The notes beneath the pieces are model-generated. The model saw only the letters and a list, made by a program, of their open reading frames with translations, ran no database searches and had not been told where the DNA came from. The translations under genes were made by a program, and so were the position numbers. Positions 42,999 to 51,854 of a stretch of 64,000 bases of DNA are shown piece after piece. Positions within the stretch are counted from its first letter, which is position 1. Each line of letters starts with the position of its first letter. The stretch comes from RGIG4079 sp045596365 (GTDB taxonomy: Bacteria; Bacteroidota; Bacteroidia; Bacteroidales; Muribaculaceae), in contig JAZOCE010000024.1 of NCBI GenBank assembly GCA_045596365.1, forward strand, positions 1-64,000, written 5' to 3'.

Positions 42999-44035
42999 CA
43001 CAAGCTACACCGAAATACAATCGTTCAAAAATAGCATTGCGGATTTTATCGGCATTGCTTCTTATCCTATTTCCGGCATGTCTCATTATTGGGAGTGTAA
43101 ATATTCCATTTAATGAAGTACTCAACATCTTAATCGGAAACGAAGCTACACGCAAAACATGGGAGATTATTGTTCTCGAAACCCGTTTGCCAATGGCTTG
43201 CACTGCAATGCTTGCGGGTGCTGCCCTATCAGTAGCAGGACTATTATTACAAACTACCTTTGACAACCCTCTGGCAGGGCCATCAATTCTTGGTGTTTCA
43301 ACCGGCTCAAGCTTAGGGGTAGCAATAGTGATGCTTGCGCTCGGAGGGTCAATAGGACACAGTTTTGGCTCTTATGTGAGTATTCTCGCCGGAGCGCTAC
43401 TTGGTGCCGGGATTATCATACTCACCCTACTTGCATTTTCATCAATAGTAAAAAGTTCGATAATGCTATTGATAATCGGTATTTTAGTCAGCTATTTAGC
43501 ATCATCGGCAATATCCCTGCTGAATTTCTTCTCTACACAAGAAGGAGTACATTCATTCGTCATATGGGGATTGGGCAACTTCTCAGGTGTAACATTTGAA
43601 CGATTACCGATATTTGCGTCTTTGATAATCATCTCTCTCAGTCTTTCTCTACTACTTGTTAAGCCGTTAAATGCGCTACTTTTAGGAGCGAGATATGCCG
43701 AAAATCTTGGAGTAAATATTCGCTCAACACGCAACAAGTTGCTTGTTCTTTCAGGCATACTTACCGCCGTAGTTACTGCTTTTTGTGGTCCAATAGGCTT
43801 TATAGGTCTTATTGTTCCTCACATCGCCCGACTTGCACTAAAGTCTTCTAACCATGTCGTTCTGCTACCGGCAACAGCGCTATGTGGTGCTGTTATCGCA
43901 TTACTTTGCTCGCTCATCAGTGTCCTACCTATCTCATCGGGAGTAATACCCATCAATGCTATCACCCCCATTATAGGTGTCCCCATTATAATATACATCA
44001 TTCTTAACCGCAAACGCATCCTCTATTTCAACTAA
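42995..44035 (+). CDS. FecCD/BtuC-family ABC permease
   Basis: 346 residues with about ten transmembrane helices. Family signatures include 'LETRLPMACTAMLAGAALSVAGLLLQTTFDNPLAGPSILGVSTGS' in the N-terminal half and 'GFIGLIVPHIARLAL' near 270, the coupling helix that contacts the ATPase. It forms the inner-membrane channel of the importer. Starts within the stop of the binding-protein gene and ends 2 bases before the ATPase gene. Confidence 0.92.
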   Translation: MTQATPKYNRSKIALRILSALLLILFPACLIIGSVNIPFNEVLNILIGNEATRKTWEIIVLETRLPMACTAMLAGAALSVAGLLLQTTFDNPLAGPSILGVSTGSSLGVAIVMLALGGSIGHSFGSYVSILAGALLGAGIIILTLLAFSSIVKSSIMLLIIGILVSYLASSAISLLNFFSTQEGVHSFVIWGLGNFSGVTFERLPIFASLIIISLSLSLLLVKPLNALLLGARYAENLGVNIRSTRNKLLVLSGILTAVVTAFCGPIGFIGLIVPHIARLALKSSNHVVLLPATALCGAVIALLCSLISVLPISSGVIPINAITPIIGVPIIIYIILNRKRILYFN

Positions 44036-44037
44036 TA

Positions 44038-45030
44038 ATGAGCACTCCGAAATCAGCCATATTAACCACCAACAACCTTACCATAGGCTACCGCAATGGA
44101 AAGAATGAAACCACGATACTATCAGGGCTAAACCTCTCTCTTAATTGTGGTGAATTGGTGTGTTTATTAGGGGCAAACGGAATAGGGAAATCGACATTGC
44201 TACGCACACTCTCAGGTGTGCAACAATCTCTATCGGGCGATGTATATATTAATGAACAAAAACTATCATATTATTCTCAACGCGAACGCTCAAAATTAAT
44301 CAGCATCGTATATACCGACCGCACTCTCGCCGGAGCTTTGACCGTTTCTGAACTTGTTTCTCTTGGGCGACACCCTTATACTGGATTCTTCGGGCATCTC
44401 GACATCACAGACCACAAAATTATAGCTCACGCACTTGAAGCCGTTGGGATGAAGGATAAAGCCAACTGCTATGTGGGCACACTATCTGATGGGGAAAGAC
44501 AAAAAGCGATGATTGCACGAGCTTTGGCGCAAGAGGCACCCATTATAATCCTTGATGAACCGACAGCATTTCTTGATGTTGCCTCACGCATTGAAACGAT
44601 GAACAATCTCCATCGGCTTGCTCAAAAAGAAGACAAAGCCATTCTCCTATCTTCTCATGACATAAACCAATCTCTTGCTCTTGCCAATAGACTTTGGTTA
44701 CTACGTAACGACCACTCTATGATCGAGGGGATAACTGAAGATTTAGTGTTTTCCGGAGAGTTAAATAATCTTTTCGCTGATCGCGATGTTGCTTTTGACG
44801 CCAGCATCGGAGATTTCACATCTAACAGATCGTTCCAAAAACAAATCTCCCTCAACTGCGAAGATGGATTATTAAAGCGATGGATTATTAACGCCTTGCA
44901 ACGTGAGGGTATAGGCATTTCCAACGATATGCCAAACGTTATTACTGCAATAAGTCCATGTAAGATTGCGATAAACGGAGCTTTGGTCAACTCTATCAGC
45001 GAAATGCTGGACCGCGTTAAATCACTCTAA
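44038..45030 (+). CDS. ABC importer ATP-binding protein with C-terminal extension
   Basis: 330 residues. Walker A 'GANGIGKST' near 45-53, signature 'LSDGERQKAMIARALAQ' near 149-165, Walker B 'IIILDEPTAFLD' and the switch His in 'LLSSHD' are all intact. FecE/BtuD ATPases usually have about 255 residues; about 75 extra C-terminal residues ('LKRWIINALQREGIGIS', 'INGALVNSISEML') could be a regulatory or substrate-sensing domain. The stop overlaps that of hydF on the opposite strand by 4 bases. Confidence 0.9.
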   Translation: MSTPKSAILTTNNLTIGYRNGKNETTILSGLNLSLNCGELVCLLGANGIGKSTLLRTLSGVQQSLSGDVYINEQKLSYYSQRERSKLISIVYTDRTLAGALTVSELVSLGRHPYTGFFGHLDITDHKIIAHALEAVGMKDKANCYVGTLSDGERQKAMIARALAQEAPIIILDEPTAFLDVASRIETMNNLHRLAQKEDKAILLSSHDINQSLALANRLWLLRNDHSMIEGITEDLVFSGELNNLFADRDVAFDASIGDFTSNRSFQKQISLNCEDGLLKRWIINALQREGIGISNDMPNVITAISPCKIAINGALVNSISEMLDRVKSL

Positions 45031-46226
45031 TAAACTACATTGTCTAATATCCCATTTAGGAAAGCGATTGCAACGCCATAATTAGTCATGGGTACATTCT
45101 GTTCAACTGCTTGTGCCACCCTGCTCATCACATGACGTCGGTTAAACATACAGGCACCGCAATGTATAACTAAATCATATTGTGTCAAATCGCGAGGGAA
45201 ATCATTTCCGCCAACAACATATATCGACAGGTTCTCGCCTACATATTTTCGCAACATTCGAGGCAATTTAACTCGTCCTATATCCTCATTTTGCGGAATA
45301 TGAGAACATGCTTCAGCAATCAGCACTCGTGAGTTTTCGGTCAATGAAGCAATAACTTCTGCACCATCGACAAATAGATTTATATCCCCTCTTTGACGTG
45401 CAAACAGGATAGAGAATGAAGTAACCGCAACTCCATTCGGTGTTTTTTCATATACCGATTTAAAAAACTGAGAATCAGCAATTATCAACTGAGGCACAGT
45501 CTTCAATGACGCCAATGTCGTTTCATAGTTCTCCTCATCACAACAGATAGCAACACACTTTTTATCCAGCAACTCCCTCAACACCTCCACCTGAGGCTTT
45601 ATCAACCGTCCTTTCGGAGCTTGATTATCTTGGGGCATTACAAGGATTACAGTATCTCCTCGCTGGCACATGCCCTCAGTCAACAGCCTATACTCACTTT
45701 TATAAAATAGGGCTATCTGTTTTAGCAACGCCACTATTCCTTCTCCAGTTTTTGCGCTAACGTGGATTAATGGGATGTCTAATTTTGCAGTAATCTCTTT
45801 CGCTATCAAATCCTTATCCGACAGCAGGTCGGACTTTGCCACTACTCCAATAACAGGTATATTCTTCTGCTGAAAATCTTTAAGCCATGGCTGTTCAATT
45901 ACGACATCGACACCCGAAAGCAACATCACAGCAACATCAGTTTTCATCATCGCTTGACGAGTACTTGCCACTCGCTGTTGCCCTAACAAAGTATCATCAT
46001 CAAAACCGGCAGTATCAATCAGTACCGCAGCACCCACACCGGGCAGCTCGATATTCTTTGCAACAGAATCGGTGGTCGTACCAGCCTGCTCCGATACGAT
46101 CGACACCTCCTGACCCGCAATAGCATTTATCAGCGAAGATTTTCCGCTATTACAACGCCCATAAAATCCTATATGAACACGCTCTGATGTTGCTATATTG
46201 CCTATCTGTTTCATTGTCTTACTCAC
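45027..46226 (-). CDS. hydF: [FeFe]-hydrogenase maturation GTPase HydF
   Basis: 399 residues. HydF is the scaffold that assembles the 2Fe subcluster and delivers it to HydA. The N-terminal GTPase domain shows the P-loop 'GRCNSGKS' (23-30), 'DTAGFDDD' and 'VAKSD'. The C-terminal iron-sulphur motif 'HCGACMF' is present, with an additional His after it. Last gene of hydA-hydE-hydG-hydF; its start overlaps the hydG stop by one base. Confidence 0.94.
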   Translation of the reverse strand: MSKTMKQIGNIATSERVHIGFYGRCNSGKSSLINAIAGQEVSIVSEQAGTTTDSVAKNIELPGVGAAVLIDTAGFDDDTLLGQQRVASTRQAMMKTDVAVMLLSGVDVVIEQPWLKDFQQKNIPVIGVVAKSDLLSDKDLIAKEITAKLDIPLIHVSAKTGEGIVALLKQIALFYKSEYRLLTEGMCQRGDTVILVMPQDNQAPKGRLIKPQVEVLRELLDKKCVAICCDEENYETTLASLKTVPQLIIADSQFFKSVYEKTPNGVAVTSFSILFARQRGDINLFVDGAEVIASLTENSRVLIAEACSHIPQNEDIGRVKLPRMLRKYVGENLSIYVVGGNDFPRDLTQYDLVIHCGACMFNRRHVMSRVAQAVEQNVPMTNYGVAIAFLNGILDNVVY

Positions 46227-47653
46227 TAAAATCTAAAGTCGCGTTTACCGGCGAGTATTTCCTTTAATCGAGCTTCAGTTATTTGTCTAACCTTATCCGA
46301 TGAAATTAATCCAAGCTCTTTTAAAATAAGTTCACGCCCTATATTTTTAGCCTTGTTGCCGGCATAATCCGCCAAATATTCCTGCAACGTCATCAATGCA
46401 TTTGGAGCACAACAGTTCCCTATCTGTCCACTCTTAGCCAAAGACATAAAGCGATCGCCGGTACGTCCTTCTCTATAACATGCCGTACAGAAACTTGGAA
46501 TATAACCTAACTCCAAAAGCCATGACACAATCTCGTCAAGAGTACGTTCATCGGATATATCAAATTGTGCCGACTTACCATCGTCAAAATTCTCGGCATA
46601 TCCACCCACTGTGGTACGCGAGCCACCGCTCAACTGCGACACCCCCACATCGAGCACCAACTCGCGCGAGCGTTGAGATTCACGAGTTGACACAATCATT
46701 CCGGTATATGGGACAGCCAATCGCAAAACAGCAACTATGCGACGGAATAGATCGTCAGTTACAGCATTAGGAAAATCATTAGGATCTATATCATCAGCCG
46801 GACGAATACGTGGCACGCTTATCGTGTGAGGACCCACACCAAAACGAGCCTCAAGATGTTCAGCGTGCATCAGCAGGCCTACAAAATCATATCTATAATT
46901 GCACAGCCCAAACAAAGCCCCTATCCCCACATCGTCAATACCGCCTTGCATTGCTCTATCCATAGCCTCAGTGTGATAAGCCCAATAGCTCTTAGGTCCT
47001 GATGGATGCAACTGTTCATAGACTGCTTTATTATATGTCTCTTGAAACAATATATAAGTTCCTATTCCGGCGTCACGCAACAATCGATAATTCTCTACAG
47101 TCGTCGCAGCAATATTCACATTCACGCGGCGTATTGCTCCGTTTTTATGTTTTATCGAATAGATTGTATCTATTGACTCCAACAGATAATCCATCGTGTT
47201 GTACACAGGATGTTCCCCTGTTTCAAGAGCCAAACGTTTATGCCCCATATCCTGCAACGCAATTACCTCTCGACGTATCTCCTCTTGTGTCAATTTGCGT
47301 CGGGGGATAGTGCGGTTTTTAGCATGATACGGACAATACACACACCCATTTATGCAATAATTAGACAGATACAATGGCGCAAACATCACAATGCGATTGC
47401 CATATATCTTTTGCTTTAACTCGCGAGCAATAGCAAACACTCGCTCAACGATCTTTTGATCATCACATTCAAGTAGCACAGCAGCCTCTCGATGATTGAG
47501 TCCACCACCCGTTGACGCTTTGTCAAGAATTTCCCCTATCAGCGCTATATCACTCTTGAAACTACGAGCATAATCAATCGTAGCCATCACCTCTGCATCA
47601 TTGATAAATTCGACCGCTAAGGGTGATTGGACATCGTACTTATTCATTGCCAT
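46226..47653 (-). CDS. hydG: [FeFe]-hydrogenase maturation radical SAM enzyme HydG
   Basis: 475 residues. Radical SAM tyrosine lyase producing the CO and CN ligands of the H-cluster. The SAM cluster motif CX3CX2C is Cys100, Cys104 and Cys107 in 'YCINGCVYC'. The C-terminal cluster ligands CX2CX22C occur in 'FCTACYREGRTG...NCCAPNA'. The start overlaps the hydE stop by 14 bases, so expression is coupled. Confidence 0.95.
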   Translation of the reverse strand: MAMNKYDVQSPLAVEFINDAEVMATIDYARSFKSDIALIGEILDKASTGGGLNHREAAVLLECDDQKIVERVFAIARELKQKIYGNRIVMFAPLYLSNYCINGCVYCPYHAKNRTIPRRKLTQEEIRREVIALQDMGHKRLALETGEHPVYNTMDYLLESIDTIYSIKHKNGAIRRVNVNIAATTVENYRLLRDAGIGTYILFQETYNKAVYEQLHPSGPKSYWAYHTEAMDRAMQGGIDDVGIGALFGLCNYRYDFVGLLMHAEHLEARFGVGPHTISVPRIRPADDIDPNDFPNAVTDDLFRRIVAVLRLAVPYTGMIVSTRESQRSRELVLDVGVSQLSGGSRTTVGGYAENFDDGKSAQFDISDERTLDEIVSWLLELGYIPSFCTACYREGRTGDRFMSLAKSGQIGNCCAPNALMTLQEYLADYAGNKAKNIGRELILKELGLISSDKVRQITEARLKEILAGKRDFRF

Positions 47654-48689
47654 ATGTTTTATAATCTCCTCTCGAATAATCTATGTGGTAGCCAATAGAA
47701 TTTAATTCTCGTTCCAATAAATTCATTCTTTCAACCGACTCTGCTCCTATTGATAATTTATTGTTATAAATAGCATATTTGTCTCTCACACCAACAGGAG
47801 AAAGATTTGGCATAACGACATTTGCACCCGACAAGATTCCTTCTTTTCTACCCTCATTATATAATGTTGACAATGCTGTTGTCGCCGGAACTAATGCATC
47901 AGGAAACATCAATCTCACAATAGACAATAGGATTAAAGTTCGTTGAAAGCTCCCGGGTGAGGCATCGGCAAATGGAGTTTTCTTGTGGGGGATAAATGGT
48001 CCTATCCCAATCATGTGAGGACTATACTCTTTCATCAGCAACAAATCTTCAACAAGATGATTAACCGTCTGACCCGGAACACCTACTATCATCCCCATCC
48101 CCACTTGATATCCTATCACTTTGAGATTTTCGATACATGATAGTCGATTTTGCAACGACATATTATCTGGATGCAAATAGCTATATAATTCTTGACTCGC
48201 CGCCTCATGTCGTAACAAATAACGACTCGCTCCAGCAGTAAATAGCTGTTCGTATGACTCATTTGACCGCTCTCCTAATGACAACGTGATTGCCACATCG
48301 TTATATTTCGCTTTTATTCCGCGGACAAGAGAAACAAGACGCTCATTAGTAAAAGCGACATCTTCACCTCCTTGCAAGACAAATGTGCGCAACCCTGCAT
48401 CATACCCTCTATCACAACACAATAATATTTCATCATCGGACAACCGGTATCTCTCAGCAGTTCTATTCTCGCATCTCAATCCACAGTATAGACAATTATT
48501 GCGACAGTAACTGCTTATCTCTATGAGACCTCGCACATAAATGCCTGTTCCAAATCGTTGGATTGACATGGCAACAGCCGTTCTTCTTAAATAGTCAAAA
48601 GTTGATTCATCACAATCTTCTATCAATTTGTGATATTCATGAACATTAAGACTATGCTCACGAGCCAATCTATCGACTAATTCTTTCAT
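47640..48689 (-). CDS. hydE: [FeFe]-hydrogenase maturation radical SAM enzyme HydE
   Basis: 349 residues. Radical SAM enzyme that builds the bridging dithiolate precursor of the H-cluster. The SAM cluster Cys62, Cys66 and Cys69 lie in 'YCRNNCLYCG'. 'FVLQGGEDVAF' and 'GMIVGVPGQT' are further conserved HydE segments. It sits 9 bases after hydA. Confidence 0.93.
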   Translation of the reverse strand: MKELVDRLAREHSLNVHEYHKLIEDCDESTFDYLRRTAVAMSIQRFGTGIYVRGLIEISSYCRNNCLYCGLRCENRTAERYRLSDDEILLCCDRGYDAGLRTFVLQGGEDVAFTNERLVSLVRGIKAKYNDVAITLSLGERSNESYEQLFTAGASRYLLRHEAASQELYSYLHPDNMSLQNRLSCIENLKVIGYQVGMGMIVGVPGQTVNHLVEDLLLMKEYSPHMIGIGPFIPHKKTPFADASPGSFQRTLILLSIVRLMFPDALVPATTALSTLYNEGRKEGILSGANVVMPNLSPVGVRDKYAIYNNKLSIGAESVERMNLLERELNSIGYHIDYSRGDYKTYGNE

Positions 48690-48698
48690 TAATAAAAT

Positions 48699-50138
48699 TT
48701 ATAGTTGAGATAGCTCTTTGTCAAAAATCTTGCGACCTGCATCGTAAGGAGTATGAATACTTGGGCCTGATATACAGCCACCTTCACATGCCATCACCTC
48801 AATAAATTGAGCCGGAGCTTTTCCTGTTTTACCATATGCACGCAAGAGATTTACATTCATCTTGTTAAGATTAGATATTTGCACATTGGTAAATTCAAGT
48901 TTGCCATCAACATGTTCTTTAACAGCAGTAGTTACCCCTCCATTTTGAGCAAAACCATAGGCAGCCTTACCTACTTTAACCGGTATTTTGTAGACGCGTT
49001 CTTCTGTCATTTGAATATCCATACCTTCAAACACTGATTGCAATTCTTCAAATGTCATTACATAATCAACATATTCATCTTTGCGAGCCTCCTTGCGTTT
49101 AGCGATACATGGACCGATAAAGACAAGTTTTGCATCAGGATATTTCTCTCGTGCGATTTTTGCAGTATAGTGCATTGGAGAACGAGTGCTTGATATGTAT
49201 TTTTTTAATTCAGGAGCATGTTTTTCAGCCATTTCAACATAAGAAGGGCAACAAGAAGTTGTCATAAATGGCTGTCCTTCTTCAAGTTTTTCTTTCAGTT
49301 CGGCGCTCTCCTTTTCGGTTGTTATTACAGCCCCCTGAGCCACCTCGATTATTTCAGTAAAACCTATTTCTTTGATTGAATTATAAATAAATTCAACCGA
49401 ACTTTTATATTGAGAGAGTATTGCAGGAGCGACAAGGGCTATCACCTGTTCGCCACGTCTGATGCTTTGGAGTATATCAAAGACTTGCGAAATTTCAAAT
49501 ATTGCACCAAAAGGACAGCTATTCAAACACTTTCCACAATAGATACATTTTGACTCATCGATATGCTCTATACCAAACTCATCTTTGCTGATAGCTCCAA
49601 CAGGGCATGACTCCTCACATGGAATTGGAATGTGTACAATTGCATGATAAGGACAATTATTGAAACATTTTCCACAACTGATACATAGAGATTTATTTAT
49701 GCGACCTTGGCTTGTTTCTGAGTCAAATTCTATTGCATTCTTAGGACAATTTACAGAACATGCTCGTGCGACACAGCCTCGACAAAGATTGGTAATCTGG
49801 TAATTTGTGCGCACACATGATGAACATGCTTCATCAACCACACACATAATATTATCTTTGGGGGTTTCTCGAATTAAAGCCTTGCGGGCATATTCCGATA
49901 GAGGAGTCAATTCATCAGTCTCATCACTCATATCAAATCCCATTAGTGGCAATGACTTATATTTCCACACCGCACGTTCCTTGTGAATACAACAACGAGC
50001 CAAAACATTTGCCTTTCGTGGGCTGAGTTCTATGGGTAAGCGGTCAATTTTCTCAACCAACTGATTTTCATTCCAAAGCTTGATGAGACGCGTCAATAAT
50101 CGCTGACGCACAATCATCACATTATTTCTTATTGCCAT
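48699..50138 (-). CDS. hydA: Monomeric [FeFe]-hydrogenase, group B-like
   Basis: 479 residues. N-terminal Cys-rich ferredoxin-like domains (about 105-215) have CxxCxxCxxxCP cores ('CISCGKCFNNCP', 'CIYCGKCLNSCP') and additional Cys clusters near 105-131. The H-cluster domain has L1 'TTSCCPSY' near 294-300, L2 'IGPCIAKRKE' near 341-350 and L3 'EVMACEGGCISGPS' near 448-461. L1 ending in Tyr and L2 with Gly-Pro-Cys instead of Met-Pro-Cys resemble group B enzymes. Likely physiological role: ferredoxin-linked H2 turnover in fermentation. Confidence 0.92.
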   Translation of the reverse strand: MAIRNNVMIVRQRLLTRLIKLWNENQLVEKIDRLPIELSPRKANVLARCCIHKERAVWKYKSLPLMGFDMSDETDELTPLSEYARKALIRETPKDNIMCVVDEACSSCVRTNYQITNLCRGCVARACSVNCPKNAIEFDSETSQGRINKSLCISCGKCFNNCPYHAIVHIPIPCEESCPVGAISKDEFGIEHIDESKCIYCGKCLNSCPFGAIFEISQVFDILQSIRRGEQVIALVAPAILSQYKSSVEFIYNSIKEIGFTEIIEVAQGAVITTEKESAELKEKLEEGQPFMTTSCCPSYVEMAEKHAPELKKYISSTRSPMHYTAKIAREKYPDAKLVFIGPCIAKRKEARKDEYVDYVMTFEELQSVFEGMDIQMTEERVYKIPVKVGKAAYGFAQNGGVTTAVKEHVDGKLEFTNVQISNLNKMNVNLLRAYGKTGKAPAQFIEVMACEGGCISGPSIHTPYDAGRKIFDKELSQL

Positions 50139-50157
50139 GATTTTGCTTTTTAGACTA

Positions 50158-50165
50158 CAAAATTA
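50158..50165 (-). promoter_or_regulatory. -7 box of hyd operon
   Basis: The minus strand reads TAATTTTG, matching TAnnTTTG, 19 bases before the hydA ATG. Confidence 0.5.
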
Positions 50166-50210
50166 GCACTTTTTCACGAAAACATAACCAATCATCCCCA
50201 TATAATACAA

Positions 50211-50240
50211 GTAGTAACAATACTCACATATTGTTACTAC
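50211..50240 (-). terminator. Terminator after SPFH gene
   Basis: GTAGTAACAATA and TATTGTTACTAC form a perfect 12-bp stem with a 6-base loop downstream of the SPFH gene stop. Confidence 0.6.
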
Positions 50241-50262
50241 TCAATATAAATTTATATTATTT

Positions 50263-51240
50263 CTATTTATTAAATAAATCTTTGATTGAGGCGATTGAGC
50301 CAAGAACTCCAGTCGCTTCATATGGGATATAAACAGTTTTGCCATCTTTTCCTGAAACCATTTCATTGAGTGTTTCAATATATTTCATGGCAAGCATATA
50401 AGTTGCAGGATCGGTTTTAGACTCTTTTATAGCTTCGGCAACACGACGAATAGCCTCTGCTTCGGCTTCTGCTTGCAACACTTTTGCTCGCGACTCACCC
50501 TCAGCCTTAAGAATTTGTGATTGTTTCTCTGCTTCAGCTTGATTTATCTGTGATTGTTTTTCTCCTTCAGAACGCAAAATCAATGATTTTTTCTCTCCTT
50601 CAGCATTCAAAATCTCAGCACGACGATTACGCTCAGCCTGCATCTGTTTTTCCATCGCCTCACGCACACTTTCGGGAGGAGTAATATCTTGCAACTCCAC
50701 TCGATTAACTTTAACACCCCACTTGTTTGTTGCTTCATCAAGAATCGCTTGAAGACGAGAATTAATCGTGTCTCGAGAGGTGAGAGTTTCATCTAACTCT
50801 AACTCGCCGATTACATTACGCAACGATGTTTGAGTAAGCTTTTCTATCGCATTTGGAAGATTGTCAATCTCATAGACAGATTTTTTGGGATCAACAATCT
50901 GGAAATATAGCAACGCATTTATCTCGGTGGTAACATTATCCTTTGTAATAACTTGCTGAGAAGGAAAATCATAGACTTGTTCACGCAAGTCAATACTTGC
51001 TGTTGAAACGATACTTGCGATTTGACGACGGCCCGAAAAATTTTCCACTCGGCGAGTATATATCATCTTCGGCTTGTCTATAAATGGCCATATAATGTTC
51101 AATCCGGGAGGTAGCACACTATGAAAACGGCCAAGACGTTCTATAACTTTTGTCTCTGACTGTGGCACAACTTTTACGCCTGCCATTACAAGAATTATCA
51201 CAATTAGGACTAATATGCCTAATAATATAAGAGTATTCAT
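50263..51240 (-). CDS. SPFH/band 7 protein (stomatin/QmcA-like)
   Basis: 325 residues. One N-terminal membrane anchor (about 3-22), then the SPFH domain ('IERLGRFHSVLPPGLNIIWPFID' onward) and a long Glu/Ala-rich coiled coil (about 195-275) with repeated 'EGEKQSQI' and 'AEAEKQSQI' units. It ends with a short 'GVLGSIASIKDLF' tail. These proteins form large membrane rings associated with proteases and membrane microdomains. It follows the NfeD gene by 12 bases; the pair is a conserved unit. Confidence 0.9.
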   Translation of the reverse strand: MNTLILLGILVLIVIILVMAGVKVVPQSETKVIERLGRFHSVLPPGLNIIWPFIDKPKMIYTRRVENFSGRRQIASIVSTASIDLREQVYDFPSQQVITKDNVTTEINALLYFQIVDPKKSVYEIDNLPNAIEKLTQTSLRNVIGELELDETLTSRDTINSRLQAILDEATNKWGVKVNRVELQDITPPESVREAMEKQMQAERNRRAEILNAEGEKKSLILRSEGEKQSQINQAEAEKQSQILKAEGESRAKVLQAEAEAEAIRRVAEAIKESKTDPATYMLAMKYIETLNEMVSGKDGKTVYIPYEATGVLGSIASIKDLFNK

Positions 51241-51252
51241 ATCGCTATTATT

Positions 51253-51699
51253 TTATAATTGTTCGACTTCAAGAATTATACTATCATAGCCTATGATGCG
51301 CACTTGCGCTCCAACCGATATTGCTTGTGAATTAACACATCGCGCTTGCCAACGATCTCCATCGACTCTCACTCGTCCCACTCCATTCTCAGAAATATCT
51401 TCTATTACTTCTACAACACGACCTTTTAATGCATCCATGTTACTAACTGCATTATTGCCACATCTTTCTTCTCGAGATCGCTGCCATCGACGTATTTTAG
51501 GAGCAAATACGGAAAAAGCTATAATCGTTCCGACTATCAACGCTATTAGTTGTGCTTCCAAGCCTAAATTTACTAAAGAAACCACCATCGCACAAAGGCA
51601 ACCCACTGCAAGACAAAATGTTGCAATCAACGAAGTTAGCAACTCTACAATTATCAATATTGCCATCACGATTAACCAAATCAACCAATTTCCCATCAT
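51253..51699 (-). CDS. NfeD-family membrane protein
   Basis: 148 residues. Three transmembrane helices in the first 80 residues ('IWLIVMAILIIVELL', 'FCLAVGCLCAMVVSLVN', 'LIALIVGTIIAFSVF') precede a C-terminal OB-fold NfeD domain ('LKGRVVEVIEDISENGVGRVRVDGDRW'). This is the short NfeD1b form lacking the ClpP-like protease domain; it normally works with an SPFH partner, encoded immediately downstream. Confidence 0.88.
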   Translation of the reverse strand: MMGNWLIWLIVMAILIIVELLTSLIATFCLAVGCLCAMVVSLVNLGLEAQLIALIVGTIIAFSVFAPKIRRWQRSREERCGNNAVSNMDALKGRVVEVIEDISENGVGRVRVDGDRWQARCVNSQAISVGAQVRIIGYDSIILEVEQL

Positions 51700-51725
51700 T
51701 TACTTATTATAATTCTACCTAATCA

Positions 51726-51733
51726 CAAATATA
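51726..51733 (-). promoter_or_regulatory. -7 box of NfeD-SPFH operon
   Basis: The minus strand reads TATATTTG, matching TAnnTTTG, 27 bases before the NfeD ATG. Confidence 0.5.
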
Positions 51734-51811
51734 ATAAATTTTTATGTATTGATAGTTCTTTTATTTTCAAATGTACATCCTTCTATACATAAATGTTTCC
51801 GATTTAATTAG

Positions 51812-51819
51812 TATCTTTG
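51812..51819 (+). promoter_or_regulatory. -7 box of OPT transporter gene
   Basis: TATCTTTG matches TAnnTTTG. Transcription from here starts downstream of the in-frame ATG at 51771, so the true start is the ATG at 51855. Confidence 0.55.
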
Positions 51820-51854
51820 TGTTTTGTAACGAAAATTCATTAAAAATCAACAAT

